Shown here piece by piece: positions 51,842 to 60,043 of a DNA stretch of 64,000 bases. Each line of letters opens with the position of its first letter. The stretch's first letter is position 1. The notes under the pieces were generated by a model. The model made no database searches. It had not been told where the DNA came from and saw only the letters and a list, made by a program, of their open reading frames with translations. The stretch is from Methanorbis furvi (lineage in GTDB: Archaea > Halobacteriota > Methanomicrobia > Methanomicrobiales > Methanocorpusculaceae), in assembly GCF_032714615.1 (NCBI RefSeq), contig NZ_JAWDKA010000004.1:124001-188000 (forward strand). The letters run 5' to 3'. A program made the translations under genes and the position numbers.

Positions 51842-52383
51842 TCGGTGATCCTCCGAATCCATTTAACAAGGTTGAGTTTGGCAAAAATATTACCGGGTTC
51901 GCGGATTTCTGCCGGATCGTCACCGATGTCAAGGCAGTGGATGTAGAGTTCGCGGGTTTGTTCGTTGACGTCAACCGTGGCGGTTCCAGGCTGGAAGGTG
52001 ATGGAGGTTGAGAGCAGGAGTGCTCCGGCATCAGTGCTGAGTCCGGGACTGAGTTTGATGATTCCGGGTCTGATGTTTTTGAGAGTAATGATCTTCCAGG
52101 CAACGGTGAGGTTGGCGATAATCAGTTCGATTACAAACGGAATGATATAGACTGCAAGCAGCAGCCAGCGAAGCGGGTTAGCCATGGCGTAGCGTTTGCC
52201 CTGCCAGAGTTTGAGACATAGCAGCCCGGTAATAATCGAAAGAATTAGCCCGATTACGAGCTCTGATACTGACCAGAGCAGGATTGAGTTGGTAGGGCCT
52301 GCGGAGCCGACAGATAATACAAGATAGATGATAAATGCGGCGATAGTTGCCGAGATGAAAGGGATGATGCTTTTTTTGGTCAC
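51838..52383 (-). CDS. mbhA: Mbh subunit A (MrpE-like), first gene of the operon
   Basis: A 181-residue protein. Two or three helices fill the first ~110 residues; VYIIPFVIELIIANLTVAWK and the C-terminal LSTSITFQPGTATVDVNEQT then LYIHCLDIG are MrpE motifs. The GTG at 52383 is used because GGAGGAG lies 8 bases before it; the longer frame to 52476 starts too close to the TATA box. Its presence first in line completes the A-to-N order. Confidence 0.87.
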   Translation of the reverse strand: MTKKSIIPFISATIAAFIIYLVLSVGSAGPTNSILLWSVSELVIGLILSIITGLLCLKLWQGKRYAMANPLRWLLLAVYIIPFVIELIIANLTVAWKIITLKNIRPGIIKLSPGLSTDAGALLLSTSITFQPGTATVDVNEQTRELYIHCLDIGDDPAEIREPGNIFAKLNLVKWIRRITE

Positions 52384-52476
52384 GGGACTATCTCCTCCGT
52401 GAGGTTTGTGTTCAGCGATTTGTTCATACACACCTCCCCAAGACGGGGTTCGAGCAGGTCCGGTTTGGATCTGCAT

Positions 52477-52490
52477 CTATTATAATAGAA
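52477..52490 (-). promoter_or_regulatory. TATA box and palindrome upstream of mbhA
   Basis: TCTATTATAATAGA is a perfect 14-base palindrome and a strong TATA-like box on the minus strand, about 95 bases before the mbhA GTG. It would place the transcript start near 52450 and leave a ~70-base leader. The palindrome may also bind a regulator. Confidence 0.5.
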
Positions 52491-52587
52491 TGTTCATGCA
52501 ATTAAGGTGTGTGTTCACAGAGGGGGTAGTGTTGTTGTTTGGGTTGCCTCTGAGTTTGTCTTTGAGTCGTCTCCGAGTTTGTCTATG

Positions 52588-52822
52588 AGCCGCCCACGGA
52601 AAAACGGAAGACGCGGAAGTCCACAGAAAAACATCACGGAGCAGACGTGAACATCACGGAATTAGAAAATAATTTATTTTTGTGGTGTTCTCGTCTGCGT
52701 GAGAACGATGAGTAATCTCTACAACCCGTTCGATAGAAAATAAATCATTTCCGTGATGTTCACGTCTGCTCCGTGATGTTTTTCTGTGGACTTCCGCGCC
52801 TTCCGTTTTTCCGTGGGCAGAG
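52588..52822. repeat. 235-bp palindromic foldback element
   Basis: Arms 52588-52665 and 52749-52822 are near-perfect inverted copies (CCCACGGAAAAACGGAAG ... CATCACGGAGCAGACGTGAA). The central ~83 bases are AT-rich. A 23-base tandem repeat (CTCTGAGTTTGTCTTTGAG / CTCCGAGTTTGTCTATGAG) lies just left of it at 52548-52593. No coding sequence. The gap 52491-52874 holds no gene. Confidence 0.75.
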
Positions 52823-52874
52823 CGGAAACGTACTGCAACACCAACCTGATCGAAAAAAAACGACTCAGAAATGT

Positions 52875-53243
52875 TCAGCTACAAATGATCTCGATCTCTT
52901 CGGTGATGTTTTCTCCTCCCCAGGTACAGAGCTGGTCGAGGATGGGCATGATTGATCTGCCTTTGTCGGTGAGTGAGTATTCTACTTTGGGAGGGATCTC
53001 AGGGTAAACGGTTCTGGTGACAAGTCCGCTTTTTTCAAGGTCCCTGAGTTCTTTGGTGAGCATTCTCTGGGTGATTTTTCTTGGAAGGGCCGGCTGGATC
53101 TGGCTGTATCTGAGTGTTTCGTCCATTAAGGCGTAGAGTATGTGGGCTTTCCATTTCCCTCCGATGATGTCAAGGGCTGCGTCAATTCCGCAGATGTATT
53201 TTTGTTTTTTGGCGTTTGGAGGGATATTGTCCATTAGTATCAT
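52875..53243 (-). CDS. HxlR-family transcriptional regulator
   Basis: A 122-residue winged-helix protein of the HxlR type: CGIDAALDIIGGKWKAHILY, then PALPRKITQRMLTKELRDLE and the wing RTVYPEIPPKVEYSLTDKGR. The N-terminal Cys in ICGID, conserved in redox-sensing members, is present. It is divergent from the flavoprotein gene and probably regulates it and itself. An internal ATG three codons in is an alternative start. Confidence 0.9.
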   Translation of the reverse strand: MILMDNIPPNAKKQKYICGIDAALDIIGGKWKAHILYALMDETLRYSQIQPALPRKITQRMLTKELRDLEKSGLVTRTVYPEIPPKVEYSLTDKGRSIMPILDQLCTWGGENITEEIEIICS

Positions 53244-53299
53244 TTGTGTGTGAATAAGACAAATATGTTCCTACCATCTATATGTGGCATACCTGCAAA

Positions 53300-53309
53300 A
53301 AGTATACTT
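53300..53309. promoter_or_regulatory. palindromic box in the HxlR-flavoprotein divergent region
   Basis: AAGTATACTT is a perfect 10-base palindrome, ~50 bases before the flavoprotein ATG, and overlaps the only TATA-like element of that side. It is a likely HxlR operator. Confidence 0.45.
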
Positions 53310-53351
53310 CAGAAGATGCGCCGATTTTTTTGGTGCGTCGGAGCTGATGGT

Positions 53352-53888
53352 ATGAAACAGGTTCTGGTTATTTCGGCAACTCCGCGGAAAGGCGGAAATT
53401 CGGATGTTTTGTGTGATGAGTTTGTTCGCGGTGCAAGGGAGGCTGGACATTCTGCAGAGAAGATCTTTTTGTGTGATAAAAAAATCGGGTTCTGTACTGC
53501 ATGTGATTACTGCCAGACGAATGCGGGCGAGTGTATTCAGGATGATGATATGGCTGAGATTTTGGAGAAGCTTGTTTCTTCTGATGTGATTGTTCTTGCG
53601 AGTCCGGTCTACTTCCACACGCTGAATGGCCAGATGAAGACGCTGATCGATCGTGTGTATGCACGATTCACTGAGGTTCGCGGAAAAGAACTGTACTTTA
53701 TGGTGACTGCTGCGGATACGGAGGTTGCAAATATGCAACGGACGATCGAGTGCTTCCGCGGTTTTGCAGACTGTCTGCCTGAGTCAAAGGAGATGGGTGT
53801 GATTTATGGTACCGGAGCGGTGGCAGTTGGGGACATCAAGAAACTTCCGGCTATGGGGCAGGCGTACGAGATGGGCAAGGCAGTGTGA
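53352..53888 (+). CDS. flavodoxin-like NAD(P)H-dependent FMN reductase
   Basis: A 178-residue flavoprotein. MKQVLVISATPRKGGNSDVL has the FMN phosphate loop (S-x-T-P-R-x-G-G-N-S). CTACDYCQTNAGECIQDDDM is the Cys-rich motif of the iron-sulfur-flavoprotein/NQO-like family, and ASPVYFHTLNGQMKTLIDRV is the second flavin-contact motif. The Cys spacing (CxxCxxC...C) could bind a 4Fe-4S cluster as in archaeal Isf. The ATG at 53352 follows GGAGCTGATGGT; the longer frame begins inside the promoter. It probably reduces quinones, oxygen species or metals. The T-rich 53895-53960 region can end transcripts from both sides. Confidence 0.88.
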   Translation: MKQVLVISATPRKGGNSDVLCDEFVRGAREAGHSAEKIFLCDKKIGFCTACDYCQTNAGECIQDDDMAEILEKLVSSDVIVLASPVYFHTLNGQMKTLIDRVYARFTEVRGKELYFMVTAADTEVANMQRTIECFRGFADCLPESKEMGVIYGTGAVAVGDIKKLPAMGQAYEMGKAV

Positions 53889-53984
53889 GAGAGGGGATTT
53901 TTTGAAATATTTTTTTGGTGAAATTATTTTTGGATGAATTTTTTTTCAAAAAAAAAGAAACGGGTCAGAGTCCCAAGAAAAAAC

Positions 53985-55319
53985 TCAGACAACCGGTTTT
54001 ATCATATCACTCTGTGATGCCGGAACCATTCCTGCCGGATTCACTGTCTCAGAGATAACCTTCATCAGCACCTCAAGGCCCTGAACAAGCTGCTCATCCT
54101 CAATCACCAGCGGCGGCATGATCTTCACAACCGTATCCTCTCTGCCCGACAGCTCAAGAATCAGACCATTCTCAAAGCATGTCTTTCTGATCTGCTGCGT
54201 GGTTCCGCACGGATACGCCCCGAAATCAATACCCCACATCAGACCAAGACCGCGGAACGTCAGGGCAGGATCAATCTGCCGCAGGCGTGCTGCCAGATAC
54301 TCCTCGACAATTCTTCCCTTGCGAACCGCCTCGGCCTCAAGACCATGCTCCACCATGTACTCGATTGCTGCCTTTCCGGCAACAAACGCCAGCTGGAACC
54401 CGCGGAACGTCCCGTTGTGTTCGCCCGGCAGAAGAACATCATACTCAGGCTTCACGAGAGCAATCGAACACGGCATACCAATACCGCCGAGCGACTTTGC
54501 CATCACCACAATATCAGGGACAATACCCGCACGCTCGAACGAGAAGAACGAACCCGTTCTGCCGCAACCGGTCTGAATCTCATCAAGGATCAACAGCATA
54601 TCATGCTTATCGCACAGCGCCCGCATATCGCGGAGCCACTCGTTCGACACAATATTAATGCCGCCCTCGCCCTGCACAGACTCAAGAATTATTGCGGCCG
54701 GCTTGTCCACACCGCTGTGGTCATCGCTCAGCAGCATATCGATGTAGGCGATCGTATCAAATCCCGGCATCATCGACGGATGCGGAACATGCGTCACATT
54801 GCCGAGTGCGACCCCGCAGGCATCGCGTGCCGACCTCTCGGTCGTTAACGCAAGCGAGCCAAGCGACATACCATGAAAGCCGCCCATTAAGGCAAGCACA
54901 TTCGATCTGCCCTTCACTTTCCGGGCAATCTTCAGTGCGACTTCGACAGCATTCGTGCCGGTCGGCCCGGGGAACAGGACCTTATAGTCAAATCCCCGCG
55001 GAATGAGAATCTCTCTCTCCAGACACTCAATGAACTCGCCTTTTGCGATCGAGTACATGTCAAGGCCGTGGAGAAGTCCGTCTCCCATTAAATATTCAAC
55101 AACTTTTCCCTTGATATAGTCATTATTATGACCATAGTTGCAGCTTCCTGCTCCACAGAGGAAATCAATGTATTCTTTCCCACTCTGATCGATCAGTACT
55201 GACCCTTTGGCTTTCGAGAAGATAACCGGATATTTTCTGCAGTACGATCTCACGTTGCTTTCGAAGGTTTCGAATACCGTTGGTTCCATTAAGACGTCGT
55301 TTGTGTTTCTCTGACCCAT
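53985..55319 (-). CDS. EctB-like diaminobutyrate-2-oxoglutarate aminotransferase
   Basis: A 444-residue class III (type I fold) aminotransferase. The PLP lysine is in VVMAKSLGGIGMP; LILDEIQTGCGRTGSFFSFE and LFPGPTGTNAVEVALKIAR match the EctB/Dat family. It converts aspartate semialdehyde and glutamate to 2,4-diaminobutyrate. No ectA or ectC lies nearby, so ectoine is not the obvious product; the neighbouring decarboxylase may point to polyamines. The ATG at 55319 has GGGGGTG before it. The gap 55320-55635 has no clear gene. Confidence 0.83.
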   Translation of the reverse strand: MGQRNTNDVLMEPTVFETFESNVRSYCRKYPVIFSKAKGSVLIDQSGKEYIDFLCGAGSCNYGHNNDYIKGKVVEYLMGDGLLHGLDMYSIAKGEFIECLEREILIPRGFDYKVLFPGPTGTNAVEVALKIARKVKGRSNVLALMGGFHGMSLGSLALTTERSARDACGVALGNVTHVPHPSMMPGFDTIAYIDMLLSDDHSGVDKPAAIILESVQGEGGINIVSNEWLRDMRALCDKHDMLLILDEIQTGCGRTGSFFSFERAGIVPDIVVMAKSLGGIGMPCSIALVKPEYDVLLPGEHNGTFRGFQLAFVAGKAAIEYMVEHGLEAEAVRKGRIVEEYLAARLRQIDPALTFRGLGLMWGIDFGAYPCGTTQQIRKTCFENGLILELSGREDTVVKIMPPLVIEDEQLVQGLEVLMKVISETVNPAGMVPASQSDMIKPVV

Positions 55320-55635
55320 AGACCACACCCCCACTTGGAATAGGATAGTATGAATTTACAGGCAATCTTACTCTGCAGAATTCACTGCGCCGAGATTACA
55401 TATTCATGTTGCCGCCCTCACGGCTTAAAGGTGTCCCTTGAAATAAAAGGCCTATGGCCTGATTTATGGACTTTCGGACGTTTTACTTGGACTTCAAATA
55501 CCCCCCTGAAAACCCCAATTCCCCATCCATGACACGGGGGGGGTTAAATGGTTTTTGGCAGAACATTTTTTCAAAAACTCTCTCGCGCATACAAAAGTAA
55601 TCTCAGCTGTCCTGAATCACTGAAAAAAAGAAAAA

Positions 55636-57075
55636 TTATTTCCCAACGGTGATTTCACCGCGTTCATTGACGCCGATTACTTTTTCACCGGATTCACGAA
55701 GGGTTTTGATGTAGAGGATGACCTGTTCGGTGAGTTTTTCTCCCGGACAGATGAAGGGGATGCCGGGCGGATAGGGGATGATGGATGATGCACAGATTCG
55801 TCCGGCACCCTGTTCGAGAGGGATGCGTTCTTTGTTTTTGGGGATAGGGAAGAGTTCGAGTTTTTCTTCAAACACGGTGTTGACGGATTTTTTTGGCGTT
55901 CTGGCCGTGCCAGTATGTTCGCGGCTGATTGCAGTAAGAGCGGCAATCAGCCGCTCCATATGCTGTCTGGTGTTGCCGATTCCGGTCATGCACATGAGGA
56001 TGTTGCCGGTTGTGAGTTCTGCGTAAATTCCTTTTGCGATGAGGAGTTCTTCAAGTTCTGCGGCGTCGAGTCCTGCATCACTCATGTCAAGGTTGAGTTT
56101 GGTGATGTCGAGATTGATTGATTCTTTGGCATCAAAGGGGTTGCCGATCACAACAAGCCCGGGGATGTTTCCCGCCTCTTTGTAGAAGTAGAGGAGAGCG
56201 TCATGCCATTCATGCATCAGCTGATCTTTGTGCTGGTCGAGAATTGCGGCATTGATGTCAAGCGAGGCCATGAGGAGGTAGGAGGGGCTGGTTGACTGGA
56301 TCATCTGAAGTTTGTCTTCGAGGGTGTAGCGGTCTACACGGTCTGAGTTGAGGTTGAGGACTGCGCTCTGGGTGAAGGAGGCGAGTGTTTTGTGAACTGA
56401 GTTGACGATGATGTCTGCTCCCTGCTCTTCGGCAGATTCCGGCATGTCGGTGCATCCGGCATCCCGGAAGAATTTGAGATGAGCTCCGTGCGCCTGATCC
56501 ACGATGAGGATTTTTCCATGGGCGTGGACGACGTCTGCGATTGCCCGGATGTCAGAGCAGATGCCGTAGTAGTTGGGGGAGGGGAGGATGACTGCTTCTG
56601 CTTCAGGATTTTCTCTGATGCATCGTTCGATTTCGTGTGCGGTGATTTCTCCTGAGATGCCGTACTCGTGGATCATCTCCGGATATGCGTAGACCGGCTG
56701 GATGTCTGCAAGAACGAGTGCGTTGAAGATGGCTTTGTGGGAGTTTCTGGCCATGATCAGTTTTTTTCCTTTGGGAACTGATGCCATGATGGCGGCGATT
56801 ACGCCGCCGCTTGTTCCATTGATGAGGAGGTAGGATCTTTTTACGCCGTAGAGGTTTGCGTAGTTTTCCTGTGCGGCTTTGAGGATTCCTTCGGTCTGAA
56901 AAAGGTTGTCTGCGCCCGGGATTTCGGTGATGTCGCAGTCCATGATTTTTTGAAGGAAGGGCTCAAAGCCGAATCGTTTGTAGATGGCAGAGCCTTTGTG
57001 TCCCGGCATGTGGAAGGATACGGTCTGTTTTTTTGCGTGATGAAGTAGAAAATTGTGAATGGGAAGGTTGGTCAT
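55636..57075 (-). CDS. Orn/Lys/Arg decarboxylase (type I fold, PLP)
   Basis: A 479-residue enzyme of the SpeA/LdcC-like AAT-fold group. FHMPGHKGSAIYKRFGFEPF is the family N-terminal motif; INGTSGGVIAAIMA binds PLP; SVHKTLASFTQSAVL holds the PLP lysine; VDQAHGAHLKFF holds the conserved Asp-His pair. The N-terminal wing domain of E. coli-type enzymes is missing, so it is the short form. Its product is putrescine, cadaverine or agmatine; which one cannot be told. The ATG at 57075 follows AAGGAGATGTC. Confidence 0.88.
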   Translation of the reverse strand: MTNLPIHNFLLHHAKKQTVSFHMPGHKGSAIYKRFGFEPFLQKIMDCDITEIPGADNLFQTEGILKAAQENYANLYGVKRSYLLINGTSGGVIAAIMASVPKGKKLIMARNSHKAIFNALVLADIQPVYAYPEMIHEYGISGEITAHEIERCIRENPEAEAVILPSPNYYGICSDIRAIADVVHAHGKILIVDQAHGAHLKFFRDAGCTDMPESAEEQGADIIVNSVHKTLASFTQSAVLNLNSDRVDRYTLEDKLQMIQSTSPSYLLMASLDINAAILDQHKDQLMHEWHDALLYFYKEAGNIPGLVVIGNPFDAKESINLDITKLNLDMSDAGLDAAELEELLIAKGIYAELTTGNILMCMTGIGNTRQHMERLIAALTAISREHTGTARTPKKSVNTVFEEKLELFPIPKNKERIPLEQGAGRICASSIIPYPPGIPFICPGEKLTEQVILYIKTLRESGEKVIGVNERGEITVGK

Positions 57076-57145
57076 GACATCTCCTTGTTGATAGAAACGT
57101 TGACACGGGAGAGAGATTAGTATTGCGATGCTTTGGGATCTTTGC

Positions 57146-57423
57146 CCATAAATTCGTTTATTGGCAAACACTGTTCGCGATCGTAGCTCCGCCCACGGAA
57201 AAGCAGAACACACGGAAATTTCACAGAAAAAACATCACGGAGCAGACGTGAACACCACGGAAATGAATTGTCGGATTCCGTGATGTTCACGTCTGCTCCG
57301 TGATGTTTTTATTTCTGTGTTTTCCGTTTTTCCTGCGAAGCAGTGAGCAGGCCGAAGACATGCGAATCGTGGGCGGAGCTACGATCAATGCCGAAGATTG
57401 GTTTCCAATAAACGAATTTATGG
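57146..57423. repeat. 278-bp perfect-ended foldback element
   Basis: The outer arms CCATAAATTCGTTTATTGG (57146-57164) and its exact inverse (57405-57423) flank a second perfect pair, GATCGTAGCTCCGCCCACG (57179-57197) and 57368-57386. Further in, ~90-base arms match the element at 52588. There is no coding sequence. Two separate perfect inverted pairs at the ends suggest that one foldback inserted into another palindrome. Confidence 0.8.
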
Positions 57424-57483
57424 ACATGTCGATTTTTTCGAAAAATAGCAGTGGGATATTTTTGCGAACTCAAAAAAAAAAAT

Positions 57484-58356
57484 TTACCGCTGCACCCGAT
57501 AGCAGCCACTCTCTTCCCGAACAAAAAATCCTTCATCACACATCTCGCCAAGAATTTTTTCAACACGCTCGCCCGACTCTCCCACCGAACATGCAATCTC
57601 TTCAATATTTTTTCCATCGCATGCAAGAAGTGCCCGGAGAACCGCCCCCCTCACCTGCCGGTCGGAGCCTTCAAAGGCTGACTGCTTCACATACTGGCGA
57701 CTCCGACGGTTCGGATTCGGCACTGAGGTCTTAAGAGCAGTTCCAAGATCCATTAATGCCCAGTACCACTCGCGTGAGCGGTCCGGTAGAAGGCATGCTT
57801 CAACAAGCGGGAGAATATCGCGGTCATCCACGACGAAATCGTCAGCGAAAAAGTAGTGGATGAAGACACGGCGGATGTTGGTCTCGATAAACACGACCGG
57901 GCGGTTGAAGGCAAATGCAGCGATTGAGCATGAAGTGGCCGGGCCAATTCCCGGAAGTTTTTCCAGCAGTTCCGGATCCTCCGGCAGAACGCCGCCGTAT
58001 TCATCTGTTACCTGCCGTGCGAGTTTCTGCAGCCGCAAGGCACGACTGTTGTAGCCCATTCCCTGCCATGCGGAAAGCAGTTCGGTCTGCGGGGCTGCTG
58101 CGAGTGCGGCGAAGTCAGGAAACTTTTCGATGAACTTCGGATACATCACTGCAACCCGTGGTACCTGCGTCTGCTGGAGCATGACTTCAGATACCACAAT
58201 CCGGTACGGATCAAACCGCAATCGCCACTCCATCTCATGCCGCCCTTTTGCTTCGTAGAACTCCATCACTTCGTCCTGAAAATCGCGGACGAGATCAGGC
58301 GTCATACCTGAACTGGCAAAACGCTGACGAAACTCGGAGATGAGATGAGGGGACAT
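57484..58356 (-). CDS. MutY-like A/G-specific glycosylase lacking the Fe-S cluster
   Basis: A 290-residue HhH-GPD glycosylase. SEVMLQQTQVPRV has the MutY-type catalytic Glu; LPGIGPATSCSIAAFAF is the helix-hairpin-helix; VVFIETNIRRVFIHYFF aligns with the catalytic Asp region of MutY but has Glu in place of Asp. The four Cys ligands of the usual C-terminal cluster are absent (TSVPNPNRRSRQYVKQ instead). A C-terminal winged helix (ALLACDGKNIEEIACSVGES) replaces the NUDIX-like domain. It probably removes adenine opposite 8-oxoguanine, but the changed catalytic residue makes this uncertain. Confidence 0.8.
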   Translation of the reverse strand: MSPHLISEFRQRFASSGMTPDLVRDFQDEVMEFYEAKGRHEMEWRLRFDPYRIVVSEVMLQQTQVPRVAVMYPKFIEKFPDFAALAAAPQTELLSAWQGMGYNSRALRLQKLARQVTDEYGGVLPEDPELLEKLPGIGPATSCSIAAFAFNRPVVFIETNIRRVFIHYFFADDFVVDDRDILPLVEACLLPDRSREWYWALMDLGTALKTSVPNPNRRSRQYVKQSAFEGSDRQVRGAVLRALLACDGKNIEEIACSVGESGERVEKILGEMCDEGFFVREESGCYRVQR

Positions 58357-58424
58357 ACTAATTTCATTCGTATCAGTTGCGAAGTAAGAAAAGCATTTGG
58401 GATCAGGATGCTTTGATGATTTTC

Positions 58425-58627
58425 AAACGCGAATAGCGCGAATAAAAAAAATCATCAATGACGATTATTCAAAGAGAAGTTACACAGTGTGATTCTGTGA
58501 AGTGACGCATGACCTCAGAAGAGTTATTTTTCAACGTGATGCAGGTAACTCCTGTTTAAAATAAAAAAATGAGTACTTTTCTAAAAATCGCCATTGGTGA
58601 TTTTTTATTCGCGTCATTCGCGTTTCG
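58425..58627. repeat. nested IS-related repeat between mutY-like and cbiN
   Basis: Outer inverted arms (58425-58466 and 58584-58627) share AAACGCGAAT and the AT-rich spacer found in the element at 43762. Inside lies AGAAGTTACACAGTGTGATT (from about 58476) and GTAACTCCTG, degenerate IS-type terminal repeats. It appears to be an older, rearranged copy. No gene is present in the gap 58357-58657. Confidence 0.6.
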
Positions 58628-58657
58628 AAAAAGTGAGTCGGTGAGTAGTTTATCGAA

Positions 58658-58960
58658 TCACTCACTCTCTTTTCTGCCCTTCGCCCCTCTCCAGTATCCG
58701 AAGAAGTAGCCCACAATAATCGCCCCGATCGCAGTCTGTACGCAGAAAAACAGCGACTCAATCTCTCCGCTTGGCGGCTCCCAGATTGGATTGAACCATG
58801 GTTCATACCCCGTACTGTCAATCATATCAGCAGCTCCGCCGTCAGCTCCACCCCAACCCTCCTCTCCCTCGCCACCGGAAGGAATCAGCATGAGAGTACC
58901 GACAACAAAGATCACAATGACTGCAATACCGAGAATAATTTCGAGCGTTGCCCGGTTCAT
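58658..58960 (-). CDS. cbiN: CbiN-like cobalt/nickel transport subunit
   Basis: A 100-residue protein with one helix at each end and a loop with an acidic Gly-rich stretch (SGGEGEEGWGGADGGAADMI), YEPWFNPIWEPPSGEIESL and a C-terminal basic tail. This is the CbiN layout, the small subunit that helps CbiM capture metal. Its start overlaps the cbiM stop by four bases. CbiQ and CbiO, the other usual partners, are not downstream. Confidence 0.87.
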   Translation of the reverse strand: MNRATLEIILGIAVIVIFVVGTLMLIPSGGEGEEGWGGADGGAADMIDSTGYEPWFNPIWEPPSGEIESLFFCVQTAIGAIIVGYFFGYWRGAKGRKESE

Positions 58961-59652
58961 GCTGCCTCACCCTGAATTTTTGCGATCTCTTCATCACCAA
59001 TAACGCCGAGTCCTTTCAGAATATCAGGCTTCACGCGAACGATGTACTTCGCCACAAGACCGCAGATGATACCCTCAATGATCGCGAGCGGAATCTGGGT
59101 GACTGCAAAGATTGCCGCAAACGCAATGAATGCCGAAAGAATGCTGCCGTCAGCAGGGAACGCAAGAGCAAGCTGGAGTGAAGTAACCGTATAGGTCACA
59201 AGGTTTGCAACCGCAGCAGTCACAAACACCGCAAGACCGAGACCAACCTTGCCGGTTTTTCTCAAACCCACAAACACGATCCATGCAACAAACGGTCCGG
59301 CAATTGCCATCGAAAACACATTTGCTCCCAGCGTCGTGAGGCCTCCGTGCGCAAGAAGAATTGCCTGAAAGACCAGCACGATGGTTCCCAGAACCGAAGT
59401 TATCCATGGGCCGAAGAATGCGGCGGACAGACCGGTTCCCGTAGGATGAGAACAGCTCCCCGTAACTGACGGAATTTTGAGTGCAGAAAGTACGAAAACA
59501 AATGCCCCGCAGACAGCCATCAAAGGAAGAACGCGTCTGTCCTGCTGTATCATCTGTTTCATTCTCCACAGGCCGTACATAACACAAGGTGCCGAGAGCA
59601 GAGCCCACAGCACGCACCATTCGATGGGTAGATACCCTTCCATAATGTGCAT
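58957..59652 (-). CDS. cbiM: CbiM cobalt/nickel ECF transporter substrate-binding subunit
   Basis: A 231-residue membrane protein that starts MHIMEGYLPIEWCVLWALLS. The N-terminal Met-His-Ile-Met, whose His binds the metal, is the CbiM signature, and it decides the start at 59652 in place of the longer frame. Six or seven helices follow, with SCSHPTGTGLSAAFFGPWIT as the conserved loop. It captures Co2+ for cobalamin-type cofactors (needed by methanogens) or Ni2+. Confidence 0.92.
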   Translation of the reverse strand: MHIMEGYLPIEWCVLWALLSAPCVMYGLWRMKQMIQQDRRVLPLMAVCGAFVFVLSALKIPSVTGSCSHPTGTGLSAAFFGPWITSVLGTIVLVFQAILLAHGGLTTLGANVFSMAIAGPFVAWIVFVGLRKTGKVGLGLAVFVTAAVANLVTYTVTSLQLALAFPADGSILSAFIAFAAIFAVTQIPLAIIEGIICGLVAKYIVRVKPDILKGLGVIGDEEIAKIQGEAA

Positions 59653-59703
59653 CAAAAATAATTGATCTAACGAGTATTTATTTGTGATCAAATAAAGTTG
59701 CAA

Positions 59704-60043
59704 TGTGTGTAAGAAATATTACTTGTTTTATGATGCGGAAACAGAGCTGTCTGAATGGCGCATGAGGGCATCCTTTGATCAGATTTCAGGTTTGTGCCCT
59801 ATTCCAGATGCATGACCGGGACGTTTTGATGATTCCGCCGCAAAAATCCAATTAATTGATGATCTTACTGACTCTATTTTATGGGGACTCATAGAGGGCA
59901 AATAAGGCTCTGAAAACATCGGGCAGGGTGTTTGATCGTCTGCAAAAGCCCCGTCCGGAGGGGGTGAACGGCCGAATCACCGAATAACACTGTATATGGG
60001 AGTATTTTTGCATCCCTATCCGGTATTTTGAAAAAAGGAGGGG
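59704..60043. other. intergenic region upstream of cbiM, no gene seen
   Basis: The 340-base region contains two GC-rich hairpin candidates (one is CCCCGTCCGGAGGGG, about 59950-59964) and many short repeated GGGCA motifs, but no open frame with a start signal. It could hold a regulatory RNA for metal control. No consensus of a known cobalamin riboswitch was found. Confidence 0.35.

Noticed and set aside
44126-52383. Respiratory complex I or a plain Mrp antiporter
   Set aside because: The large subunit has RICGICG and DPCLSC, which bind NiFe, and the gene set follows mbhA-N with added Mrp-like genes.
59704-60043. A cobalamin riboswitch upstream of cbiM
   Set aside because: No B12-box-like consensus could be found on either strand; only small hairpins are visible.
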